DNA of 16,678 nucleotides from Pseudomonadota bacterium (GTDB lineage: Bacteria > Pseudomonadota > Alphaproteobacteria > Rhizobiales > Rhizobiaceae), in contig JAEWOP010000109.1 of NCBI GenBank assembly GCA_023399635.1, forward strand, positions 1-16,678, written 5' to 3'. Below, piece after piece: positions 1-5,001 of the stretch (positions are counted from its first letter, which is position 1; the number at the start of each line of letters is the position of its first letter). A program made the position numbers and the translations under genes. A model generated the notes under the pieces. That model was given only the letters and a program-made list of their open reading frames with translations, was not told the origin of the DNA and did not search any database.

Positions 1-1
1 T

Positions 2-337
2 TTCGACCGGATGCTCTACCGTCATGGGCCGATGGGGCTATCGATGCGATTGAGGCTCACCTTGGCTGCGGTACGCTTGATGACCGAGAGCGATCCTCAC
101 GCAATGCGCAAAGCTGCGCGTCTTTCCGTGCTGCTTGAGCGGTGTACCGGCTATCGCAAGCCGGTCTTCCCATTGAGCGGTTCGGACATTCTTGCTGCCG
201 GGGTGCCGGCAGGAAAGCGGGTGGGCGAACTGCTCGACAGCCTGGAGACCTTGTGGGTGGAGCGGAACTTCTCACTGGATCGGGCAGCGTTGACCGCCCG
301 GCTTAACGAAATGGTGGGAGAAGCTCCCTCAGCCTAA
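2..337 (+). CDS. cca: CCA tRNA nucleotidyltransferase, C-terminal part (5' end outside window)
   Basis: The frame is open from base 2 (F-D-R before the first internal ATG at 11), so this is the 3' end of a longer gene, about 111 residues seen of a family usually near 400-420 in rhizobia. The visible part is an alpha-helical tail: FDRMLYRHG near the start, a central segment with PVFPLSGSDILAAGVPAGKRVG, and a final helix ending LNEMVGEAPSA. The P-L-S-G-x-D-[IL]-x-x-x-G-[VI]-x-x-G-x-x-[VI]-G-x-x-L pattern is the conserved C-terminal element of class II CCA-adding enzymes and poly(A) polymerases, which add or repair the 3' CCA of tRNA. The catalytic nucleotidyltransferase head lies upstream of the window. 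The gene ends 7 bp from the convergent DUF1059 gene with no hairpin between. The family call is fairly secure. CCA-adding rather than poly(A)-adding activity is inferred. Confidence 0.82.
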   Translation, partial: FDRMLYRHGPMGLSMRLRLTLAAVRLMTESDPHAMRKAARLSVLLERCTGYRKPVFPLSGSDILAAGVPAGKRVGELLDSLETLWVERNFSLDRAALTARLNEMVGEAPSA

Positions 338-344
338 CCGGACG

Positions 345-530
345 TCAGGCAGCGGCTGCGTCATCACGAATCCGTGCCTTGATGTTGTCGACCATGTTTT
401 CCCGGATGATTTCTTCCCCGTGGACGGTGCGCATATGCTCGACCGCACGACGGACGATTTCCGCATCCTCGTTGGCGCGGGTATGCCAAGCGCATCCAGG
501 GACCAAGGTTCCGCATTCGAATAGTCTCAT
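345..530 (-). CDS. DUF1059 family small protein
   Basis: A 61-residue protein beginning MRLFECGTLVPGC. It matches the DUF1059 pattern: a short N-terminal strand, C-G-x-x-V-P-G-C, then a W-H-T/R-E-D-E-type stretch (here WHTRANEDAEIV), and a helix with RRAVEHMRTVHGE followed by ENMVDNIKARIRD. Cysteines 6 and 13 and the W-H pair are the family's conserved residues. No function is known for the family. The start at 530 is preferred to the longer open frame reaching 587, because a GGAGGA Shine-Dalgarno lies about 5 nt upstream and the family normally begins at this methionine. It lies 88 bp downstream of the 95-aa gene in the same direction and may be co-transcribed with it. Identity is sure at the domain level only. 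Confidence 0.85.
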   Translation of the reverse strand: MRLFECGTLVPGCAWHTRANEDAEIVRRAVEHMRTVHGEEIIRENMVDNIKARIRDDAAAA

Positions 531-618
531 TGCGTCCTCCTTCCGTATTGCTGGACGGGGAAGCTCAAACCCCGTCCAATCAGACACACAGCAGATGACT
601 TCGCGGGTTCCGCTGGAG

Positions 619-906
619 CTATTCCGGCATGGCCCAGGCGCGGAAAACCGATGCGGATTGCAGAGGCATCTTGCGGGTTCCCAGGATATGCTCTCTAGCA
701 GCCGCGTTGCTCAGCCCATTGCGACCGGCCAGTTGCCGTCTGACCTGCTGGATATAAAAATCCTGCGGCAGATCCGGGTCGCTACGAAGACGAAGTTCGC
801 GCGCAAGACGTTCGATGAGTTCGGGACTGTCCATGAAACGGCCCCGATCCAATCCTCCATCGGACACGGGCGTACGAGGCACTGGCATTTCCCTTGACGC
901 TATCAT
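619..906 (-). CDS. hypothetical protein, 95 aa
   Basis: I do not recognise a family. The 95-residue product is charged and soluble, with no signal peptide or membrane segment. The middle reads as helix (ELIERLARELRLR), then a Q-D-F-Y-I-Q-Q-V-R-R-Q-L stretch and a C-terminal part ending FRAWAMPE. The start is well supported by a GGAGGAGG Shine-Dalgarno about 5 nt before the ATG at 906, and a possible sigma-70-type promoter lies just upstream. A second reading frame is open on the opposite strand (379-897), but it overlaps the DUF1059 gene and lacks comparable initiation signals. The gene sits between hemF and the DUF1059 gene in the same direction. The 102-bp gap after hemF with its own promoter candidate suggests separate transcription from hemF. 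Confidence 0.6.
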   Translation of the reverse strand: MIASREMPVPRTPVSDGGLDRGRFMDSPELIERLARELRLRSDPDLPQDFYIQQVRRQLAGRNGLSNAAAREHILGTRKMPLQSASVFRAWAMPE

Positions 907-941
907 TGCGTTCCTCCTCCGGTGCTATGAAGAGGAGGCTA

Positions 942-970
942 GCATCAAAGCCTGGGCTTGAACATGTCAA
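942..970 (-). promoter_or_regulatory. possible sigma-70-type promoter for the 95-aa gene
   Basis: On the minus strand a perfect TTGACA (965-970) is followed after 17 nt by TGATGC (942-947), a poor -10. A transcript starting near 935 would have about 30 nt before the ATG at 906, including the GGAGGAGG site. The -35 match is strong and the -10 weak, so this is tentative. Confidence 0.3.
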
Positions 971-1008
971 ATGTTAGCTATGCGACATATTGCGTGAGCT
1001 GATGCCGT

Positions 1009-1923
1009 TCAAGGCCAGCGCACCACTGGTGGGAGGGAGGAAAGGATGGATTCCACGTTTCCTCCGGTCTTCAATCCAAAGATCGTTCCACGGTCGTAAA
1101 GCAGGTTGAATTCCACGTAGCGACCGCGTCGAACGAGTTGCTCGTCTCGATCGGCTTCCGTCCAAGGATGGTTGAAGTTCGCCCTGACAATTTTCGGATA
1201 GACGAGGTTGAAGGCGCGCCCGACGTCCTGAACAAAGGCGAAGTCCGCTTCCCAACCGCCTTTTTCCGCGTCCGGATGTAGCCAATCAAAGAAGATGCCG
1301 CCGACGCCACGGGCCTCGTTGCGGTGCTTGAGGAAGAAGTACTCGTCGCACCAGGCCTTGTAGCGGTCGTAGTCGGCGATAGGTTCGTGACGGCGACAGG
1401 TGATCTCCATTGCGCGATGAAAGAGGCTGGTATCGGGATCGTCCTGTGTGCGGCGGCGATCGAGCACCGGCGTCAGGTCGGCGCCGCCACCAAACCACTG
1501 ACTCGACGTCACCACCATCCGTGTGTTCATGTGAACGGCGGGCACGTTGGGATTGACCGGATGGGCGATCAACGAGATGCCGGAGGCCCAGAAGCGGGGA
1601 TCTTCCTCGGCACCAGGCATCTGGCTGCGGAAATCGGCAGAGAACTCTCCGTGAACCGTGGAGGTATGCACGCCGACTTTTTCGAACACGCGACCTTCCA
1701 TCATCGACATGCGACCGCCGCCGCCCACGCCTTCCTCGCGCAGCCAGTCTTTTGCGACAAAGCGGCCTGCGGGTTGGTCAGAGAGAGGGCCTGTGAGATC
1801 GTCTTCAAGAGCTTCGAACGAAGCGCAAATGGTGTCGCGCAGGCTTTCGAACCAAGCGCGCGCTCTCGCCTTCTTGTCCTCGATGTCTTCCGGCAGGTTC
1901 TTCGGCAAGACTGGCCGTTCCAT
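1009..1923 (-). CDS. hemF: oxygen-dependent coproporphyrinogen-III oxidase
   Basis: A 304-residue protein, the usual length for HemF. The enzyme uses O2 to decarboxylate two propionates of coproporphyrinogen III to vinyl groups, giving protoporphyrinogen IX in cytoplasmic haem synthesis. Family hallmarks are visible along the whole length: GRFVAKDWLREEGVGGGG (about 53-70), the conserved H-x-N-x-R block near 131-135, WFGGGADLTP (about 143-152), YKAWCDEYFFLKHR (188-201), GGIFFDWL (208-215) and the C-terminal RGRYVEFNLLYDRGT-IFGLKTGGN block (266-289). The frame is open 17 codons further upstream, but MERPVLPKN at 1923 is the conserved N terminus. The Shine-Dalgarno is weak (GGGAA about 8 nt upstream). 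It is divergent from the 85-aa gene across a 166-bp gap. No FNR-type TTGAT-N4-ATCAA box was found there. No key residue appears missing. Confidence 0.96.
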   Translation of the reverse strand: MERPVLPKNLPEDIEDKKARARAWFESLRDTICASFEALEDDLTGPLSDQPAGRFVAKDWLREEGVGGGGRMSMMEGRVFEKVGVHTSTVHGEFSADFRSQMPGAEEDPRFWASGISLIAHPVNPNVPAVHMNTRMVVTSSQWFGGGADLTPVLDRRRTQDDPDTSLFHRAMEITCRRHEPIADYDRYKAWCDEYFFLKHRNEARGVGGIFFDWLHPDAEKGGWEADFAFVQDVGRAFNLVYPKIVRANFNHPWTEADRDEQLVRRGRYVEFNLLYDRGTIFGLKTGGNVESILSSLPPVVRWP

Positions 1924-2030
1924 CGTCACGATTCCCGATCTGTTTTTCCTGTTGCAGATTGTCCTTATCAGCAATGGGAAGGATGAGCCATGGCGGGCAG
2001 CCCACTGAGTATCCGTCCAACCGGCCGCGA

Positions 2031-2056
2031 GATTCCGACTCGCTAAGCGGGAATTT
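2031..2056. promoter_or_regulatory. nested inverted repeats in the hemF / 85-aa divergent promoter region
   Basis: ATTCC (2032-2036) and GGAAT (2049-2053) flank a 9-bp palindrome CGCT-A-AGCG (2041-2049) in the 166-bp gap between hemF and the divergent small gene. It could be an operator for either gene. The repeats are short and the flank spacing is asymmetric, so this is weak. Confidence 0.22.
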
Positions 2057-2089
2057 GCGCACTATCTTCACCTCAGAGAGGTAGAGTGA

Positions 2090-2347
2090 ATGGCGAAGTT
2101 TACACCGCCGCCGCTCGACGGCTTGAAGCGCCGGATCGATCGGCATCGTCAGGAAAACGCCGGACGGTCATCTGGCCTTTTCGTCCGCGAAACCTTTACG
2201 ATGTCCCGCGAGGAGGCTCGAAACAAGGCGCGGGAATGGTTCGAGGCCTTCCCCAAGGCCGCCTACTGGACTGAGGTGGAAAGCTGGCGGCAGGTGGAAG
2301 GTGGTAGGATCGAGTTCACCATGCGCCGTCTGCCCAGTGCCGACTGA
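2090..2347 (+). CDS. conserved hypothetical protein, 85 aa
   Basis: An 85-residue soluble protein beginning MAKFTPPPLDGLKRRIDRHR. The central segment FVRETFTMSREEARNKAREWFEAFPKAAYW looks like a short strand followed by an amphipathic helix, and the protein ends with two strand-like segments (VESWRQVEGGRIEFTMRRLP). I recall similar small proteins of unknown function in rhizobial genomes, but cannot name a family. The ATG at 2090 follows AGAGAGGTAG, a reasonable Shine-Dalgarno. An overlapping frame starting four bases earlier (2086-2274) is a shadow. It is divergent from hemF and convergent with the Na/Pi transporter gene, 44 bp away. No domain gives a role. Confidence 0.72.
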   Translation: MAKFTPPPLDGLKRRIDRHRQENAGRSSGLFVRETFTMSREEARNKAREWFEAFPKAAYWTEVESWRQVEGGRIEFTMRRLPSAD

Positions 2348-2391
2348 GCTTCATTCTCTGCCGCGGTAACGGCACGTCTCACAGGCTTCTT

Positions 2392-4044
2392 TCAGGCGCC
2401 GCTTTTGCGTTGGCGCAGACGGCTTTCACGCAACAGGCCACTGTCGTCCAGGATCGGGTGGGCGACCGAAACGAGATGGGCATTGATGCGCTTCAGGTCG
2501 CGCAGGATGTCGAGATGCAACGAACTCGTTTGCAGGCTTTCAACGCGACCGGCCCTTAGCCGCTCCAGATGCCGCCCCGCCGACAGCTTTTCAGCCTTAC
2601 GGACGCTCAGCTTGATCTCCATCAGGTGCAGCGCAAGGTCTAGATCGCCGGTGACGAAGACCGTCTGAGCGGTGCGAAGATTCTCGATTGTCAGGTCGAA
2701 AAGACTCTTCAGTTCTCGATATCCGTCCTCGGAGAATTTGAGGTTGTGAGAAACCTTCTTGCGAACTTCCTCGCTCAAGCCTTTCTCGATGATGTCGCCG
2801 ACATGCTCCAAGTTTATCACATAATCGATGATAGCGATCGAGCGGCGCCCGTTGTCTGAATCGCTGCCTTCGCGTCCCAGCCTTGACAGATAAACCTTGA
2901 CCTCCTGCTGAATGCGGTCGACGCGCCGTTCCAAGGCCTCGATCTCCGCCAGTTGGGTGACGTCGTTGTTCTGGAAAGCGCTTTCCACCCGGATCAGCAT
3001 CCGTTCAACGAGATCTCCGACGGCCAGGACCTCGCGGGTCGCGTTTGCAAGCGCCACCACAGGCGTGGACAGCGCGTCCGCGTCCAGAAATTGAGGGCCT
3101 GTATCCTCCTCTTCCTTGGCCGGTATCCATTTCTTCATCGCCTCGGAAAGGAGGCCCGAGAAGGGCCAGGCCAGAACAGCAAGGGTGATATTGAATGCAA
3201 GGTGGATGTCTACCGGGAGGCCCAGCCGGTCGAGCGGGAGGGCATCCAATGCGGTGGCCCCATAGCCTGCCAGCGGCAGCGCGATCGCGCAGCCGACTGC
3301 CCGCACCACAAGATTTCCGGTGGTGATACGGCGGGCGGAAGCGGGACCGGCCAGGGTGGCGAGAACTGGAGGTATGGCTCCGCCCAGGTTGGCGCCAAGA
3401 ATCAGGATGATCATCAGCGTCGTCGACAGGATACCCGTGGAGGCCATCGAGAGAACAAGAACCACGACGGCAAGGCTGGAGGATGATGCCACCGCAAGCA
3501 CGGCGGTTAGTGCAAGCGCCACCGGCCACGCCCCGTCGAGCAGCCTGACGAAGGCAGCAAGGGCGGGAGAGTCGCGCATCGGCTCTGTCGCCGATGACAA
3601 CAGGTAGAGCGACAGGAGCATCAGTCCGATTCCGACGAGCGCGGTCCCGCCACCCTTGCGCGCACTGGAACCGCCGCGTTGGAGCGCGACCCCGAGCAGG
3701 ATCAGTAGCGGCGAAAGCCATTCAATTCCGGTTGCGACGATCCAGGCGGTGACGGCAGTGCCAACATTGGCGCCAAGCAGAACAATCTGCGCCATGCGGG
3801 CGCGGATCAGGTCCCGTTCAACAAAGGAGGCGACGGTGAGGGCGGTTGCGGTCGAACTTTGCAGCGCAACGGTGGCGACAAAGCCAGAGACGAAGGAGCG
3901 TAGGCCGCTTTGCGTCCCGCTTGCCAGCCCGGTTCTCAGGCGGGGGCCAAAGGCGCGGTTAACGCCATCTTTCACCTGTGCGAGGCCGAAGAGCAGCAAG
4001 GCTACGGCGCCGAACAGATTGATGATGACGATCGTCGATTGCAT
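2392..4044 (-). CDS. Na+/phosphate cotransporter family protein with C-terminal PhoU-like domain
   Basis: A 550-residue inner-membrane protein. The N-terminal ~310 residues hold two inverted NPT-type repeats. The first has QSSTATALTVASF (62-74) and GANVGTAVTAW (91-101). The second has ASSSSLAVVVLVLS (187-199) and GANLGGAIPPVLATL (217-231). The usual glutamine of the second QSS signature is alanine here. After a charged linker (KEEEDTGPQ) comes a soluble helical domain (about 330-530) resembling PhoU, with long heptad-like helices. Such proteins (YjbB/NptA-like) are associated with sodium-coupled phosphate transport, in some species as exporters; direction and substrate are inferred. A TTG-initiated frame extends 12 codons upstream to 4080, but lacks a Shine-Dalgarno, and MQSTIVIINLFGAV is the typical N terminus. 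It lies 123 bp downstream of trmL on the same strand. A CATAAT at 4102-4107 (minus strand) could be a -10. Confidence 0.88.
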   Translation of the reverse strand: MQSTIVIINLFGAVALLLFGLAQVKDGVNRAFGPRLRTGLASGTQSGLRSFVSGFVATVALQSSTATALTVASFVERDLIRARMAQIVLLGANVGTAVTAWIVATGIEWLSPLLILLGVALQRGGSSARKGGGTALVGIGLMLLSLYLLSSATEPMRDSPALAAFVRLLDGAWPVALALTAVLAVASSSSLAVVVLVLSMASTGILSTTLMIILILGANLGGAIPPVLATLAGPASARRITTGNLVVRAVGCAIALPLAGYGATALDALPLDRLGLPVDIHLAFNITLAVLAWPFSGLLSEAMKKWIPAKEEEDTGPQFLDADALSTPVVALANATREVLAVGDLVERMLIRVESAFQNNDVTQLAEIEALERRVDRIQQEVKVYLSRLGREGSDSDNGRRSIAIIDYVINLEHVGDIIEKGLSEEVRKKVSHNLKFSEDGYRELKSLFDLTIENLRTAQTVFVTGDLDLALHLMEIKLSVRKAEKLSAGRHLERLRAGRVESLQTSSLHLDILRDLKRINAHLVSVAHPILDDSGLLRESRLRQRKSGA

Positions 4045-4167
4045 GACGAATTCCGAGCAGTCGCGGGGGATGATAGGCAAAGATCGGTGCCCGGCTAAGT
4101 AATTATGGCAGACAATGGTGAACGAAAAGAGTTTATCTGCGTCATGTGCCGGAAATCGATGTCGCCG

Positions 4168-4629
4168 TTAGCGCCAGGCGGTCTGGCGAAGGGCTTCCCC
4201 AGCAATCATGGCGACTGACATGGCAACATTGAGAGACCTTTGTCCCTCCACCATCGGGACAAGGACACGAGCATCCGCAGCATCGTGAACGTGATCCGGA
4301 ACGCCAGCGCTTTCGCGGCCGAACAGAAGCACGTCTTCGTCCCGGAAGGAGTGCTGCACGTAAGGTTCTGCGGCCTTTGTGGAGGCGAGAACAAGTCGCC
4401 GGCCCGTAGCCGAACGCCATGTCTCGAACGCTTGCCAGTTGACGTGGCGGACAAGATCCACACTTGCCAGATAATCCATTCCCGACCTCTTCAGGTTGCG
4501 GTCCGAGATGTCGAACCCAGCAGGTTCAATGATGTCGACACCCATGCCCAGACAGGCCGCAAGGCGGAGTATCGTCCCTGTGTTGCCAGGAATATCAGGC
4601 TGATAGAGCGCGATGCGAAGGTTTGACAT
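4168..4629 (-). CDS. trmL: tRNA (cytidine(34)-2'-O)-methyltransferase TrmL
   Basis: A 153-residue SPOUT-class methyltransferase of the standard TrmL length. In E. coli TrmL methylates the 2'-O of the wobble nucleotide of tRNA-Leu isoacceptors using S-adenosylmethionine. Visible motifs are LYQPDIPGNTGTILRLAACLG (8-28), RNLKRSGMDY (44-53), the trefoil-knot element LLFGRESAGVP (101-111) and VPMVEGQRSLNVAMSVA (124-140), which together form the cofactor pocket. The ATG at 4629 gives the canonical MSxLRIALYQPDIPGN start. No good Shine-Dalgarno is seen, but a 9-bp hairpin lies 26 nt upstream. Divergently transcribed from the ABC exporter leader and located upstream of the Na/Pi transporter. Confidence 0.95.
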   Translation of the reverse strand: MSNLRIALYQPDIPGNTGTILRLAACLGMGVDIIEPAGFDISDRNLKRSGMDYLASVDLVRHVNWQAFETWRSATGRRLVLASTKAAEPYVQHSFRDEDVLLFGRESAGVPDHVHDAADARVLVPMVEGQRSLNVAMSVAMIAGEALRQTAWR

Positions 4630-4654
4630 GAGCAGGCCATGGTTGATGCCCGAC

Positions 4655-4676
4655 CAATGGAGGTCTGCCTCCGTTG
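4655..4676 (-). promoter_or_regulatory. hairpin upstream of trmL enclosing a GGAGG
   Basis: On the minus strand CAACGGAGG and CCTCCATTG form a 9-bp stem (one G-U pair) with a 4-nt loop CAGA. It ends 26 nt before the trmL start. The GGAGG in the stem is the only Shine-Dalgarno-like sequence near trmL, though too far for normal initiation. It is either a 5'-UTR structure or an operator. The structure is directly visible; its role is inferred. Confidence 0.35.
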
Positions 4677-4761
4677 AGCCAAGGCCAGCGAGAATGCAGC
4701 GTGACGACGGTCGGTCTCTGATTCAGGAAGACGAAAGATTTCGCTCTTCCCACGGTTCCTG

Positions 4762-4790
4762 TTGCGCGATACAACGCGCTTGTCTTTAAC
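4762..4790 (+). promoter_or_regulatory. candidate promoter of the leader-peptide/ABC exporter transcript
   Basis: TTGCGC (4762-4767) is separated by 17 nt from TTTAAC (4785-4790). Predicted initiation near 4797 would place the transcript start only a few bases before AGGAGG (4800-4805) and the small open frame at 4811. Both hexamers are imperfect. Confidence 0.35.
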
Positions 4791-4810
4791 ACCAGCCCCA
4801 GGAGGCCTAC

Positions 4811-4867
4811 ATGGATATTGCCGTGCGTACCTGCCTTCTGGTCCGGATGCGTCCAGCGTCCGCCTGA
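4811..4867 (+). CDS. putative 18-aa leader peptide (uORF) upstream of ABC exporter
   Basis: ATG at 4811 is preceded by a perfect AGGAGG Shine-Dalgarno (4800-4805, 5-nt spacing), the best ribosome binding site in the neighbourhood and better than that of the exporter itself. The frame encodes MDIAVRTCLLVRMRPASA and stops at TGA 4865-4867, 134 nt before the exporter ATG. There are three arginine codons and a single cysteine codon. The 5' arm of an attenuator-like stem begins at codon 12. The size, the initiation signals and the downstream hairpin/T tract are what an attenuation leader peptide looks like. I do not recognise the peptide. Whether it is translated and regulatory is inferred. Confidence 0.5.
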   Translation: MDIAVRTCLLVRMRPASA

Positions 4868-4901
4868 GGCACCCGCGGTTCCCGCACCCGTTTCCTTTTT
4901 T
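4844..4901 (+). terminator. attenuator-like hairpin overlapping the leader-peptide stop
   Basis: CGGATGCG (4844-4851) can pair with CGCACCCG (4883-4890), 7 of 8 pairs, directly followed by TTTCCTTTTTT (4891-4901). An inner stem CCGC (4860-4863) / GCGG (4875-4878) places the leader-peptide TGA in its loop. A ribosome terminating or stalled on the small frame would disrupt the stem, so this could be a conditional terminator in front of the exporter. Pairing was found by eye; no energy was calculated. Confidence 0.38.
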
Positions 4902-4949
4902 CGTTCCTTTGGACCATTAGCGGCTCCGTCTTAGTTTTCAGCGTCCGAA

Positions 4950-4968
4950 GTCCGTCCATTTCACGGAC
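4950..4968 (+). promoter_or_regulatory. leader hairpin GTCCGT/ACGGAC with alternative partners
   Basis: A perfect 6-bp stem with a 7-nt loop lies 33 nt before the exporter ATG. The 3' arm CGGAC (4964-4968) can also pair with GTCCG copies at 4841, 4858 and 4943, two of which lie in the leader-peptide frame. This is the kind of choice needed for a switch between alternative RNA folds. Functional role is inferred. Confidence 0.33.
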
Positions 4969-5001
4969 AGTGGTCGCCCTGCGTACCTCGTGGAGAAGAT
5001 C

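Larger units (their letters stand above)
4630..5001. other. 372-bp trmL / ABC-exporter divergent intergenic region
   Basis: No conventional gene is visible. From the trmL side it contains a 9-bp hairpin (4655-4676), a second hairpin (4726-4750: GGAAGA-CGAAA paired with TTTCG-C-TCTTCC, one bulged base), a candidate plus-strand promoter (4762-4790), an 18-codon open frame with a perfect AGGAGG site (4811-4867), an attenuator-like stem with T tract (4844-4901) and a hairpin GTCCGT/ACGGAC (4950-4968) shortly before the exporter start. Two 9-nt direct repeats connect the leader-peptide coding part to the 3' leader: TGCGTACCT at 4824 and 4980, and CAGCGTCCG at 4854 and 4939. Confidence 0.55.

Noticed and set aside
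379..897. 172-aa plus-strand frame opposite the DUF1059 and 95-aa genes
   Set aside because: It overlaps a recognised DUF1059 gene antisense, contains no recognisable motif and lacks a Shine-Dalgarno. The minus-strand genes have strong ones.
1940..1980. Possible FNR/FixK-type site upstream of hemF
   Set aside because: No TTGAT-N4-ATCAA or close variant is present, only scattered half matches.
2359..2374. TGCCG-CGGTAA-CGGCA stem between the convergent 85-aa and Na/Pi genes
   Set aside because: A 5-bp stem without a T tract is too weak to call a terminator.
4112..4130. Pho-box-like half-site upstream of the Na/Pi transporter (CTGCCAT on the minus strand)
   Set aside because: Only one half resembles CTGTCAT. 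The partner half at the right spacing is poor, so PhoB control cannot be claimed.
4990..5001. GTG start at 4990 for the first exporter
   Set aside because: The GGAG that would serve as Shine-Dalgarno for the ATG at 5002 overlaps this GTG, and the paralogue and family begin at the later methionine.
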